Assembly (NCBI RefSeq): GCF_017355875.1
Contig: NZ_JAFEWC010000001.1
Span: 1,426,001-1,490,000 of the forward strand
DNA length: 64,000 nucleotides
From: Aridibaculum aurantiacum
GTDB lineage: Bacteria > Bacteroidota > Bacteroidia > Chitinophagales > Chitinophagaceae
Reading direction: 5' to 3'
Part shown: positions 53,180 through 62,009 of the stretch, one piece after another
Numbering within the stretch: position 1 is the stretch's first letter
How the letters are laid out: the number at the start of each line of letters is the position of its first letter
Translations under genes and position numbers: made by a program
The notes under the pieces: model-generated
What the model saw: only the letters and a program-made list of their open reading frames with translations
The model's database searches: none
Told to the model about the DNA's origin: nothing

Positions 53180-53842
53180 ATGGCAGACACCGTAAACAAC
53201 GTAGCAGCTCAACCAGTAGCCGAATCGATTTCGTTGTGGAGCCTGCTCGACAGAGGTGGATGGATCATGTACCCGCTGTACGCCTTGTTTGTGGCAACCA
53301 TCTTTTTCTTCTTCGAACGTTTTATTGCTATTCGCAAAGCGAGTAAAATAGAAGGGAACTTCATGAGTATGATCCGCGACAATATCATGATGGGTAATGT
53401 AACTGCTGCACGTACGCTTGCTAAGAATACACCTAACCCTGTTGCCAAAATGATTGACAAAGGCATTCAGCGTATAGGAAAACCTATTGACGCCATTGAG
53501 AAAAGTATGGAGAATGTAGGCAAGCTTGAAATGTACAACATGGAGCGCAACCTGAATATCTTATCGCTTATTGCTGGTATTGCTCCTATGTTCGGTTTCC
53601 TTGGAACCATCATTGGTATGGTGCAATTGTTCTATGGAATTTCGAGTACAGGTGAGTATACCTTAAGCACAATTGCTGGTGGTATCTACACCAAGATGAT
53701 CACGTCAGCTACAGGTCTTATCATTGGTTTGATTGCTTATATGGGACATAACTTCCTGAGTACGCAAATAGATAAAACGGCTAACAAAATGGAAGCGGCA
53801 AGCGCCGAGTTTATAGACATACTGCAAGAGCCAACCAGGTAA
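53180..53842 (+). CDS. MotA/TolQ/ExbB-family proton channel protein
   Basis: A 220-residue protein with three membrane segments: residues ~24-47 (MYPLYALFVATIFFFFERFI), ~118-140 (NILSLIAGIAPMFGFLGTII) and ~165-185 (ITSATGLIIGLIAYMGHNFL). The signature GIAPMFGFLGTIIGMVQLF and the Thr in the third helix region fit the proton path. With ExbD it would use the proton gradient to drive TonB or Tol-type transport. The ExbD partner gene follows after 186 bp, unusually far, with a dispersed repeat between. Confidence 0.92.
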   Translation: MADTVNNVAAQPVAESISLWSLLDRGGWIMYPLYALFVATIFFFFERFIAIRKASKIEGNFMSMIRDNIMMGNVTAARTLAKNTPNPVAKMIDKGIQRIGKPIDAIEKSMENVGKLEMYNMERNLNILSLIAGIAPMFGFLGTIIGMVQLFYGISSTGEYTLSTIAGGIYTKMITSATGLIIGLIAYMGHNFLSTQIDKTANKMEAASAEFIDILQEPTR

Positions 53843-53886
53843 AGAAAATTTGAAGTACCAGGTTAGAAGTACGAAGAAGATTTGGT

Positions 53887-53940
53887 AGCCGGCTGTAGTT
53901 AGTAATGATGCTTCCGTTGCGTCGCACACTTGTACAGCAG
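53887..53940 (-). repeat. Dispersed intergenic repeat, family 1 (copy D)
   Basis: The minus strand has GTACAAGT then GTGCGACGCAACGG and, 12 nt on, AACTACAGCCGGCT; both blocks match copy A at 12717-12766 exactly. It lies between the exbB and exbD genes, in opposite orientation to the genes. Confidence 0.8.
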
Positions 53941-54028
53941 GTTGAAAGATGAGCAGGGGCAACAGCAGAATAACCTGCAACAGGAGAACAGGTACCAAAA
54001 GTTCTCACAACAAAAAAGGAACAACGAT

Positions 54029-54430
54029 ATGAACATACGTAGCAGATTAAGAACACATCCAGAGATGCACACCGGTGCACTGAACGATATATTGTTTATC
54101 CTGTTGTTATTCTTCCTGATCGTGTCCACGCTTGCCAATCCCAACGTTATCAAAGTATCTAATCCTAAAGCAAAGAGCGATACAAAAGCGAAGCAAACAG
54201 TAGTAGTAACGGTAGACAAAGAACAACGTTTGTTCCTTGGTCAAAAGCAGGTGCCTATACAATCACTTGAGGCAGAATTACAAGCATATCTTTCTAAAGA
54301 AACAGACAAGCCATCCGTAGTTATCAATGGCGACAGCACATCTCATTTAGGAACAGCTATCAAAGTAATGCAGATCATTAAAAAGCTGGGCGCAACACCT
54401 GTAATGGCGGTTGATAATGCCGGGCAGTAG
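54029..54430 (+). CDS. ExbD/TolR-family biopolymer transport protein
   Basis: 133 residues from MNIRSRLRTHPEMHTGALND; the open frame extends 33 codons further up into a polyglutamine-like, repeat-adjacent stretch without hydrophobic content, judged non-coding. One membrane helix (ILFILLLFFLIVSTLANPNV) carries the key Asp just before it (LNDILF), as in ExbD/TolR. The periplasmic domain follows (VVVTVDKEQRLFLGQKQVPI; VINGDSTSHLGTAIKVMQII). Partner of the ExbB protein upstream. Confidence 0.88.
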   Translation: MNIRSRLRTHPEMHTGALNDILFILLLFFLIVSTLANPNVIKVSNPKAKSDTKAKQTVVVTVDKEQRLFLGQKQVPIQSLEAELQAYLSKETDKPSVVINGDSTSHLGTAIKVMQIIKKLGATPVMAVDNAGQ

Positions 54431-54662
54431 GAGGTTAGGAGGTAGTATGTTAGATGTTAGGTGTTAGAGGTTGGAAGTAGTTGGTGAATAGTCAGTGGGC
54501 AGTGGTCAATAGTGAATTGCCTATTGTAAACTAATCTCCATCTATGGTCAATGGCATGTAAGTTTTTATTCAGCCGGAACTTCATCTAAAGGTTTTTAAT
54601 CATTATTCCCTATTCACAATTCAGTACTCACTCCTCACAATTCACCACTCACTACTCACCAT
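54431..54662. repeat. Low-complexity tract, G/T-rich then C/A-rich
   Basis: The left part (to ~54530) repeats GGTTAGGAGGTAG- and GTGAATAGTCAGTGG-type words; the right part (from ~54600) repeats CAATTCACCACTCACTAC-type words. The arrangement mirrors the tract at 10660-10852. No gene or terminator is recognised. Confidence 0.65.
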
Positions 54663-55517
54663 TCACTTCTCACACCTCACCATCCGGTCCTTTCCCTGCA
54701 TATCTTTTTTAAGCACCACATCTTTATAGCCTTTTGCTTGCAGCAACTGCACTACTTGTTCGCCTAATTGTTCATTTATTTCGAAGTACAATCTTCCTTT
54801 TTCCTGCAGGTGTTGTTTTCCAAATTCAGCAATGGCTTCATAAAATATCAACGCATTATCATCTGGAACGAATAGCGCCAGGTGCGGCTCATAGGCCAGC
54901 ACATTTTGGTTCATCTGTTCTTGCTCATTTGCCTTGATGTAGGGCGGGTTGCTTACAATAGCATCATATACCTGTAGCTGTTTCCATTCATCCGTATCCA
55001 GGATATTCAACTGGTGAAAATCTATATCAGCTTCATTGCTGGCTGCATTCTGCTTTGCCACTTGCAGGGCTTCAGCAGATACATCTACTGCAGCAATGGT
55101 GGCACCTGGTAGCTGCTTCTTTAGCGCAATAGGTATACATCCACTACCTGTTCCCACGTCTAAGATGGAGATGGCTGAATGTTGCTTTTGCATGTCTTGT
55201 ACCACCCATTCCACTAGTTCTTCAGTTTCAGGACGGGGTATTAGTACATTCTCATTTACATAAAAATGGATTCCGTAGAACCATGCTTCATTTAGAACAT
55301 ACTGTACCGGCTTGTGCCTGGCAAGTTGTTGACCTGCTGTTTCTAAAGCCCGTTGCTGTTCTGTGGTAACTGGGAGGTCTTTGTTTATTATGCGGTCAAT
55401 CTTCTTTTGTCCTGTAAAATGTTCAATGACCATATTGGCAATATTTGCCGCTTCACGATCGTCACAAACATCGAACAGTTGTAAAAGTACTTGTTGGTAT
55501 GCCTGCTGTATGGTCAC
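54663..55517 (-). CDS. prmC: Release factor N5-glutamine methyltransferase
   Basis: A 284-residue SAM-dependent enzyme that methylates the glutamine of the GGQ motif in release factors RF1/RF2. The N-terminal helical domain includes ALETAGQQLARHKPVQYVLN EAWFYG and the catalytic domain has LIPRPETEELVEW, ILDVGTGSGCIPIALK and the substrate motif SNPPYIKANE. Length is normal. It is divergent from ribD, the two start regions lying within ~45 bp of each other. Confidence 0.93.
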   Translation of the reverse strand: MTIQQAYQQVLLQLFDVCDDREAANIANMVIEHFTGQKKIDRIINKDLPVTTEQQRALETAGQQLARHKPVQYVLNEAWFYGIHFYVNENVLIPRPETEELVEWVVQDMQKQHSAISILDVGTGSGCIPIALKKQLPGATIAAVDVSAEALQVAKQNAASNEADIDFHQLNILDTDEWKQLQVYDAIVSNPPYIKANEQEQMNQNVLAYEPHLALFVPDDNALIFYEAIAEFGKQHLQEKGRLYFEINEQLGEQVVQLLQAKGYKDVVLKKDMQGKDRMVRCEK

Positions 55518-55543
55518 CTTGCAATGCTAGTACATTTTTCAGT

Positions 55544-55551
55544 TACTTTTG
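55544..55551 (+). promoter_or_regulatory. -7 element TACTTTTG for ribD
   Basis: A perfect TAnnTTTG ending 11 nt before the chosen ribD ATG, implying a leader of only a few bases. It supports the start at 55563 rather than the upstream in-frame codon at 55491. Confidence 0.5.
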
Positions 55552-55562
55552 CGCTCCCACTC

Positions 55563-56603
55563 ATGAACCCACACCAGTTATACATGCATAGATGCCTGCA
55601 ACTTGCCGCGCTTGGCGAAGGCTTCGTTGCACCCAATCCTATGGTAGGTAGCGTGCTGGTTCATAACGGCAGGATCATAGGTGAAGGATATCACCAACAA
55701 TATGGCAAAGCACATGCAGAAGTTAATTGTATAAATGCTGTAGCTGTTGCAGATAAGCACCTTATTCCGCTCTCTACATTATATGTTTCATTGGAGCCTT
55801 GTGCGCATTATGGCAAAACACCGCCATGCGCTGATCTTGTAATCACTTCTGGTATACGTAAAGTAGTGGTGGGATGCCGTGATCCTTTTTATGCAGTAGA
55901 TGGTAAAGGCATTGAAATATTGCAGCAGGCTGGGGTAGAAGTGGTGATGAATGTACTGGAAGAAGAATGCATTGCACTGAATAAGCGGTTCTTTACATTT
56001 CACCAGCAAAAGCGGCCATACATTACGCTGAAGTGGGCACAGACTGCCAATGGTGTAATAGGTAATCCTGCAGAACGGTTACTTATCAGCAATGCCTATA
56101 GCAACAGGTTTGTGCACCAATTGCGCAGCAGTAACATGGCTATACTTGCAGGCACCAATACAGCTCTTCAAGATGATCCGCAACTGAATGTAAGGCATGC
56201 GCCGGGTGCCTCACCTGTTAGGTTGATCATTGACCTGCATAATAAATTACCGCAACACTTGCATTTGTTTGATGGGTCGCAGCGTACAGTAATATTTACT
56301 TATAGTGCACCTGCAGGTGTAGCGAACGTAGAATATTATGTACTGCAAAAAGAAAAACCAGTGCCTGCGCAAATAGTAGAAGCTTGCGTGGCGCTGCAGC
56401 TTCAAAGTATATTAATAGAAGGCGGTGCCAAAACTTTACAATTTTTCATTGATGCGCAACTGTGGGATGAAGCCATAGTCATTCGTAACACGCTGCTATA
56501 TGCAGAAGGTATTGCTGCCCCCGCTTTACATTCAGCATCACTTTTTGCTACTAAACAACTGGATACAGATTTGATATCATACTATAAACAGAAGGAACGA
56601 TAG
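55563..56603 (+). CDS. ribD: Bifunctional riboflavin deaminase/reductase
   Basis: About 346 residues from MNPHQLYMHRCLQLAALGEG. The N-terminal deaminase has the zinc site HAEVNCI and PCAHYGKTPPCADL. The C-terminal reductase starts near residue 148 (RPYITLKWAQTANG) and includes LRSSNMAILAGTNTALQDDP and LIEGGAKTLQFF. It carries out the second and third steps of riboflavin synthesis. A 24-codon upstream extension is rejected because the promoter lies inside it. The DMT transporter gene starts 1 bp after the stop. Confidence 0.94.
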   Translation: MNPHQLYMHRCLQLAALGEGFVAPNPMVGSVLVHNGRIIGEGYHQQYGKAHAEVNCINAVAVADKHLIPLSTLYVSLEPCAHYGKTPPCADLVITSGIRKVVVGCRDPFYAVDGKGIEILQQAGVEVVMNVLEEECIALNKRFFTFHQQKRPYITLKWAQTANGVIGNPAERLLISNAYSNRFVHQLRSSNMAILAGTNTALQDDPQLNVRHAPGASPVRLIIDLHNKLPQHLHLFDGSQRTVIFTYSAPAGVANVEYYVLQKEKPVPAQIVEACVALQLQSILIEGGAKTLQFFIDAQLWDEAIVIRNTLLYAEGIAAPALHSASLFATKQLDTDLISYYKQKER

Positions 56604-56604
56604 C

Positions 56605-57492
56605 ATGTTGTTTTTAGCCGGAAGCATTATACTCTCAGCATATCTTATTCTTGCTTTTAAGATGTTGCAGCGACTAGGTCTTGACCTGTTCCAGGCTATT
56701 GTTTTTAATTACATTACCTGCGTGATCACTGGCTCATTTGTGCATGGTGCATTTCCTATAGATAATGTAGCTTATAGTTCTGGCTGGTTTTGGTGGGCTT
56801 GTGGTATGGGAACCGTTTTCATTATTCTGTTCAATCTTATTGGGATCACCACCCAAAGAATTAATGTGGCAGTTGCTTCGGTAGCCAATAAGCTTTCACT
56901 TATTATTCCTGTTGTATTTAGCATTTACCTGTACAACGAAAGCCTAAGCAATATTCAGTGGTTAGGAATAGTGTTGGTATTAGTGGCAGTGATCTTTACC
57001 TGCTGGCCCAACAGGCAAACAGAACGAAAAAATACTGCTCAGCATTTCCTGTTATACCTGCTGCCTTTAGTGGTATTTGCTGGTAGTGGCTTGCTCGATA
57101 CCATGATCAAATACGTAGAGACAACTTATCTCAACGAGGTTAATCAAGATGCTTTTTTGGTAACAGCTTTTGCATCCGCTGCTTCTATTGGTTTAGCAAC
57201 ATTATTATTACAGGTAATACGCGGTAAGCAAGTTTTATCGCCTAAAACTATACTTGCAGGTATACTTATAGGTGTTCCAAATTATTTCAGCATCTGGTGC
57301 CTTATTCAATTTTTAAAGATCAGTCCGTGGCCGAGCAGTGCAGCTATACCTTTAAATAATTTAGGTATCATTCTTTTCGGTAGTTTGGTAGCATCAATAG
57401 TTTTTAAAGAACGATTAAGTGCTATAAATGTAGCAGGCATTGCTGTTTCTATCCTCGCTATTTATTTTATTGCTTTTGGAACAACATTATGA
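56605..57492 (+). CDS. DMT/EamA-family membrane transporter
   Basis: A 295-residue protein with ten predicted membrane helices in two five-helix halves. SLIIPVVFSIYLYNESLSNI QWLGIVLVL ends the first half and NLGIILFGSLVASIVFKERL SAINVAGIAVSILAI the second, as in EamA proteins. The substrate is unknown. It is packed between ribD (1 bp gap) and the YigZ-family gene (ATGA overlap), so it is in a ribD operon; export or import of a flavin-related compound is only a guess. Confidence 0.85.
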   Translation: MLFLAGSIILSAYLILAFKMLQRLGLDLFQAIVFNYITCVITGSFVHGAFPIDNVAYSSGWFWWACGMGTVFIILFNLIGITTQRINVAVASVANKLSLIIPVVFSIYLYNESLSNIQWLGIVLVLVAVIFTCWPNRQTERKNTAQHFLLYLLPLVVFAGSGLLDTMIKYVETTYLNEVNQDAFLVTAFASAASIGLATLLLQVIRGKQVLSPKTILAGILIGVPNYFSIWCLIQFLKISPWPSSAAIPLNNLGIILFGSLVASIVFKERLSAINVAGIAVSILAIYFIAFGTTL

Positions 57493-58100
57493 GTGAACTT
57501 TCTTTTTATAGTACAATAGAAAAACCTTCTTACGCGGAATTCAAAGACCGTGGAAGTAGCTTCCTGGCTTACGCATTTCCCATACAATCTGCAGATGATT
57601 TTAAAAAACATTTGCAACAGTTAAAAAAGGAACATCCAAAAGCAGTGCATCATTGCTTTGGATACAGGCTTGGTTTGGATGCAAATAATTTCAGGGTGAG
57701 TGATGATGGAGAACCATCTGGTTCTGCTGGCAAACCTATTCTTGGACAGATAGACAGCAAGCAATTAACCAATACATTGGTTGTGGTTGTACGTTATTTT
57801 GGTGGTACTTTATTAGGTGTTCCCGGGTTGATCAATGCTTATAAAACGGCCTCTGCACTTGCATTACAACTAACGCCAATTATCCAAAAGCAGGTATTAG
57901 TTGATTATTCTTTACAATTCGACTATACACGCCTGAATGATGTAATGATGATTGTAAAACAATTTGGATGTGAAGTAAAAGGGCAGGAGCAACAATTATT
58001 TTGCTCATTAACTATTGGAATACCAAAAGCAAGATTGCAAGAGGTTTTATTTAAATTGAAAGAATTACATGCAGTCGAAGTTGCTGCAATTAAAGTTTAA
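57489..58100 (+). CDS. YigZ/IMPACT-family protein
   Basis: A 203-residue protein with the N-terminal UPF0029/Impact domain (KDRGSSFLAYAFPIQSADDF; HHCFGYRLGLDANNFRVSDD GEPSGSAGKPIL; VVVVRYFGGTLLGVPGLINA YK) and a C-terminal ferredoxin-like DUF1949 domain (residues ~135-200). The family is widespread and linked to translation control in eukaryotes, with no settled role in bacteria. It overlaps the transporter gene by 4 bp. It ends 8 bp from the convergent histidine kinase gene. Confidence 0.9.
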   Translation: MSELSFYSTIEKPSYAEFKDRGSSFLAYAFPIQSADDFKKHLQQLKKEHPKAVHHCFGYRLGLDANNFRVSDDGEPSGSAGKPILGQIDSKQLTNTLVVVVRYFGGTLLGVPGLINAYKTASALALQLTPIIQKQVLVDYSLQFDYTRLNDVMMIVKQFGCEVKGQEQQLFCSLTIGIPKARLQEVLFKLKELHAVEVAAIKV

Positions 58101-58108
58101 TTGGTCAC

Positions 58109-60085
58109 TTATGCATTATTAGGCAGCGAAACAATGAATTCAGTTCCCTCACCTTTTTCACTTATTACGTTCAGGCTGCCTTTGTGCAATTCTACAAATT
58201 CACTACATAGAACCAGGCCTAATCCAGAACCAGTTTCTCCGGCAGTTCCTTTCGTGCTTTCTCTTGCGTGCAGGTTAAAAAGTTTTGTTTGTTGCACTTT
58301 ATGGATGCCAGTGCCATAATCTTTCACATGAATATGGACCATGTTGTCGCTGGTGGTGGTATATACCTCCACCGCACTAAATTCATGGGAGAATTTAACC
58401 GCATTGCTGATAAGGTTTCGCATTACAAACTCAATTTGGTTCTCATCAGCTATCACCACTACAGGTGAAGAAATATTATTCTTGATAGAAATCTGTTTGT
58501 TGTCAGCAGTTTGTTTTAAAAACCTGCAAACCCGTGTAATTACCTCCTGCATATTCACCGGTTGTTTTTCAACGGTGCCCTGTGTAAAATGATTTTTACC
58601 CCAGGCCAGCATATTATCCATCGTTTCTAATACTGAGCCAGTGGTAAGTTTCAACCTGTCGAATAACACTTTGTGTTCACCATTTGATTCATCTGGGTAT
58701 ACTACCTGGAGTAATTGTAGAATATTCCCGATGGGTGATCGAAGATCGTGGCTAAGCACAGAGAGGAATTTATCCTTCATATTATTCAGCTCCACCAGTT
58801 CTTGTTTCCTGCGCTGCAATTGAATATTCTTATTATAAATTAACCCAAAGCTTATTACAAGTGAAAGCAGTAGCAGCATTCCTATTGCAGAAAGAACTAG
58901 TAGAATATTTCGTTGGCGGGTTTTTTCTTCATTGTCAGATTTCAATTGCTTTATCAGTAATTCATCTTTTTCCTGCTGGTATTCTACACGCAATCTTTCC
59001 AATGTTTCTGTTTTTTCAGAAGCATGAATACTGTCTTTAAGTGCTACCAGCTTTTGGTATAAATTAGCACTTTCTTTATAATCATTTTTTTCTTTGGCTA
59101 CCTGAATAAGGTATTCATATGCTTCGGCCTCAAGTGACGGACTATTAACTTGCTTCGCTATTGCAATACTCTGGTGAATAAGTGGTGTAGCCTTATTCCA
59201 CTCATTGTATTGCATGTGCAACTTTGCCCAACCTGAATAGGTTCGTGAAAGTTGCTCGTAATTTTTAAATTGAATAAAATGTTTTTCTGCTATTGCAAAA
59301 TGCGCGACAGCGGAATCTTTTTTCTTTAGTTCCCGGTAAACATTTCCTAGGTTTAAATATGCCTCAGCAGCTACTGGCCAAATGCCTGCTTGTTCTGCTA
59401 TCTGCTTCGATTTTAGCAATGCCTGCCTCGAAAGAATTAATTGATTTTTTTGACCATATATTGAGCCGATATTATTGTAAAGGCCCGATATATTTCTTTT
59501 ATCCTGGTTTTTCTCAGCAAGTACTAAGGCTTTGTTGTAGAATTTCATAGCCTCGTCCAGGTTATTTGTGCGGGTGTAAACTGTACCTATGCGCAGGTAA
59601 CTACTTGCCATTCCTGCGTCATCTTTTTCTTCCTCGTATATTTTTAGAGCTTGTAAAAAATTAGAAAGTGCTTTCGAATAATTTTCCTGCACCCCAAAGG
59701 CTACTCCTATACCATTCAAAACCGTGGCAATCCCTGAAGGATTATTGTTTTGCTTATGTAGATCGAGCGCCTTATTATATAATGATAACCCAGTAGGAAT
59801 CTGGTTGATGTTTACCTTAATCCTTGCTTGTGTCGTAAACACGTCGGCAAGGCCCCTTGAATATTTAGCTTTAGAAAATAAATTCTCTGCAAGTTCTGTG
59901 TATGCATAAGCAGAGTCCGGATCTAATCTATTCCAATGCGAAGCAATTTGTAATAGTAGACGACCTTTTGAAGTGTCGGTACTTGTTTTAGTAAGTAATT
60001 GGCCAAGGCTGTCAATCTGCGTTTTTTGTCCATAGGTAATGCATACCATGAACATGGCAGCAAAGGCTACAGCCAGGTTTTTCAT
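58109..60085 (-). CDS. Sensor histidine kinase with TPR periplasmic domain
   Basis: 658 residues from MKNLAVAFAAMFMVCITYGQ, which gives a signal peptide; a 10-residue upstream extension is less likely. Residues ~25-345 are tetratricopeptide repeats (GIATVLNGIGVAFGVQENYS KALSNFLQALKIYEEEKD and further copies). A coiled coil and one membrane helix follow (ILLVLSAIGMLLLLSLVISF). The phospho-acceptor is in FLSVLSHDLRSPIGN, and the ATPase has RNLISNAVKFSHE, KDYGTGIHKV and GETGSGLGLVLCSEFVELH. No response regulator gene is adjacent, so it is an orphan kinase. Signal and target are unknown. Confidence 0.92.
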   Translation of the reverse strand: MKNLAVAFAAMFMVCITYGQKTQIDSLGQLLTKTSTDTSKGRLLLQIASHWNRLDPDSAYAYTELAENLFSKAKYSRGLADVFTTQARIKVNINQIPTGLSLYNKALDLHKQNNNPSGIATVLNGIGVAFGVQENYSKALSNFLQALKIYEEEKDDAGMASSYLRIGTVYTRTNNLDEAMKFYNKALVLAEKNQDKRNISGLYNNIGSIYGQKNQLILSRQALLKSKQIAEQAGIWPVAAEAYLNLGNVYRELKKKDSAVAHFAIAEKHFIQFKNYEQLSRTYSGWAKLHMQYNEWNKATPLIHQSIAIAKQVNSPSLEAEAYEYLIQVAKEKNDYKESANLYQKLVALKDSIHASEKTETLERLRVEYQQEKDELLIKQLKSDNEEKTRQRNILLVLSAIGMLLLLSLVISFGLIYNKNIQLQRRKQELVELNNMKDKFLSVLSHDLRSPIGNILQLLQVVYPDESNGEHKVLFDRLKLTTGSVLETMDNMLAWGKNHFTQGTVEKQPVNMQEVITRVCRFLKQTADNKQISIKNNISSPVVVIADENQIEFVMRNLISNAVKFSHEFSAVEVYTTTSDNMVHIHVKDYGTGIHKVQQTKLFNLHARESTKGTAGETGSGLGLVLCSEFVELHKGSLNVISEKGEGTEFIVSLPNNA

Positions 60086-60183
60086 TGAATGTTTTTTAAG
60101 GTTGAGGGCGCGCAATTGAGCCCGCTAATATAGAATGAAAAAAACGGCTAAATATTGTATGGAATTAAACTTTAATTAAAGCT

Positions 60184-61071
60184 TTACTTAAAGCGACTGC
60201 TTACAATTAAGTCTTTACTACCAGGTGTATAAGTATAGAATCCTTCACCTGATTTAACACCTTTAAAGCCTGCAGTCACCATATTCACAAGGAGTGGACA
60301 TGGTGCATATTTCTGGTTGCCAAAACCCTGGTAAAGAACATTTAAGATGCTAAGGCAAACATCTAAACCTATAAAGTCAGCTAGCTGTAGCGGTCCCATA
60401 GGATGAGCCATACCAAGTTTCATAACCGTATCTATTTCCTGTACGCCTGCCACACCTTCATACAGGCTGTAGATGGCTTCATTGATCATTGGCATCAATA
60501 TCCTGTTAGCTATAAAGCCAGGATAATCATTAACTACGCAAGGAACTTTGCCTAATGTTTTACTTAATTCTACTATACTATCAGTCACCTCTCGTTTGGT
60601 AGCATAGCCATTTATTATCTCTACCAACTTCATTACAGGCACCGGGTTCATGAAGTGCATTCCAATTACCAACTCTGGTCGTTTGGTAGCTGCAGCTATT
60701 TTGGTAATAGAGATGGAGGATGTATTAGTGGCAAGAATGCAGGACGCAGGTGCCGCTTCGTCCAGTTGATGAAATATCTTAAGCTTGAGGTCTATATTCT
60801 CTGTGGCTGCTTCCACTACCAATTCAGCATCTTTTACCCCATCTGCAATTGTTGTATTGGTAGTAAGATTAGAAAGCGCCTTTTGCTTTGCGGCTTCAGT
60901 TAGGGAACCTTTGGCCACCTGGCGATCCATGTTCTTACCAATGGTCGCAAGTGCTTTATCCAGTTGTTCCTGCGATACATCAATAAGATTTACCTGGAAA
61001 TCATTTTGAGCAAACACATGCGCTATTCCATTTCCCATGGTACCAGCACCAATAACAGCAATTTTTTTCAT
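60184..61071 (-). CDS. 3-hydroxybutyryl-CoA dehydrogenase
   Basis: 295 residues from MKKIAVIGAGTMGNGIAHVF; 12 further upstream codons are rejected. The Rossmann NAD site is GAGTMGNGIAHVFAQ with the adenosine-binding Asp in NLIDVS. HFMNPVPVMKLVEIINGYAT carries the catalytic His, and NDYPGFIANRILMPMINEAI starts the C-terminal helical domain. It oxidises or reduces 3-hydroxyacyl-CoA in butyrate or fatty-acid metabolism. It stands alone; no other beta-oxidation genes are nearby. A -7 element and an inverted repeat lie upstream. Confidence 0.92.
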   Translation of the reverse strand: MKKIAVIGAGTMGNGIAHVFAQNDFQVNLIDVSQEQLDKALATIGKNMDRQVAKGSLTEAAKQKALSNLTTNTTIADGVKDAELVVEAATENIDLKLKIFHQLDEAAPASCILATNTSSISITKIAAATKRPELVIGMHFMNPVPVMKLVEIINGYATKREVTDSIVELSKTLGKVPCVVNDYPGFIANRILMPMINEAIYSLYEGVAGVQEIDTVMKLGMAHPMGPLQLADFIGLDVCLSILNVLYQGFGNQKYAPCPLLVNMVTAGFKGVKSGEGFYTYTPGSKDLIVSSRFK

Positions 61072-61104
61072 AAACAAGTATTTAGAATCGGTAGAAAGTG
61101 GCGG

Positions 61105-61112
61105 CAAATGTA
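61105..61112 (-). promoter_or_regulatory. -7 element TACATTTG for the hydroxybutyryl-CoA dehydrogenase gene
   Basis: A perfect TAnnTTTG on the minus strand, 33 nt before the ATG. The expected -33 position is occupied by the edge of the inverted repeat at 61133-61151. Confidence 0.55.
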
Positions 61113-61132
61113 AGGCAGATAGAATATAGAAC

Positions 61133-61151
61133 CATGATCATATAGATCATG
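61133..61151. promoter_or_regulatory. Inverted repeat at the -33 position of the dehydrogenase promoter
   Basis: CATGATC-ATATA-GATCATG, perfect 7-bp arms. TetR-type regulators of fatty-acid genes bind palindromes of this size; no regulator gene is adjacent. Confidence 0.45.
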
Positions 61152-61286
61152 ATAATGGATACCTGTAATGTGTTCTTTTAGCGACTATAGCGTGAGAAGG
61201 AATGTATTGAAAAACGGACAGCGTTATTCCCTAATTATATAAGATGAAATTGCTATAGACTAATTGGCAAACAGGCCACAGCCAGC

Positions 61287-61925
61287 TTACTTCTTTTTAA
61301 AATCACCCCTCTTCCAGGCTTTGATGAATTCGTTCCATGCAAACGGATTCATGATGTTCATCGGAGGCGTTTGGCCTGCATAATAGGTGCGGTTTGAAAC
61401 CTGGCGCAACGTCTGGTTAGTTGCTTCCCTGCCATCTGTAGGCATGCCACTGGCAAGTATACGTCGCTTGGCTTCTTCAGTATTTTGTCGTGCTATTTCG
61501 TACTTATCATCAGGTATGCGTGTATTCACAAAATCACGTTCAAATTGCGCACGGGTAGGACGAGGACGTAATATGGTAGCCGGTAGAAAAGCGGTATCTG
61601 TTACCAGCAATTGAATAACACTGTACTGGTTGCTTTCTATCCTGTTGGGAATTTTTATAGCCTGCGGTTTAAAACCAACACTGGTAAATTCTACTTCATC
61701 ACCTTTTAAAACAACGATAGAAAAAACACCTTGCTCGTTTGTCATCGTACCACGATGTGTGCCTTTTACGACCACGCTTACCGATGGAAGTGCACGTAAA
61801 CTATCTGCTGTCATCACCACTCCGTACAGCTGAACAACACTGTCCTGTACAGCTTCAAATTGTGCAAACATTTTTATGGGTGCAAAAAAAGCGAGGATGA
61901 GTAGGTATCGTAAAAGTTTCTTCAT
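61287..61925 (-). CDS. Exported protein with carboxypeptidase-regulatory-like domain
   Basis: A 212-residue protein with a signal peptide (cleavage near MFAQ). Residues ~30-110 form the beta-sandwich CarboxypepD_reg-like domain (LYGVVMTADSLRALPSVSVV VKGTHRGTMTNEQGVFSIVV; VEFTSVGFKPQAIKIP) common at the start of TonB-dependent receptors, here without a receptor. The C-terminal half is polar and charged (ARQNTEEAKRRILASGMPTD; PFAWNEFIKAWKRGDFKKK). Probably periplasmic or outer-membrane associated. Function unknown. Confidence 0.82.
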   Translation of the reverse strand: MKKLLRYLLILAFFAPIKMFAQFEAVQDSVVQLYGVVMTADSLRALPSVSVVVKGTHRGTMTNEQGVFSIVVLKGDEVEFTSVGFKPQAIKIPNRIESNQYSVIQLLVTDTAFLPATILRPRPTRAQFERDFVNTRIPDDKYEIARQNTEEAKRRILASGMPTDGREATNQTLRQVSNRTYYAGQTPPMNIMNPFAWNEFIKAWKRGDFKKK

Positions 61926-62009
61926 TAGGTTGATCCCGGCTGTTATTTTACTAAAACCTCATATATCAATTATGAATTAGTAAAGACGGTGGTAAGCAAA
62001 TTTAACCTG

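Noticed and set aside
53930-54028. 33-codon upstream extension of the ExbD gene
   Set aside because: It begins inside a dispersed repeat at a non-ATG codon and is Gln/Lys/Arg-rich ahead of a normal ExbD N-terminus.
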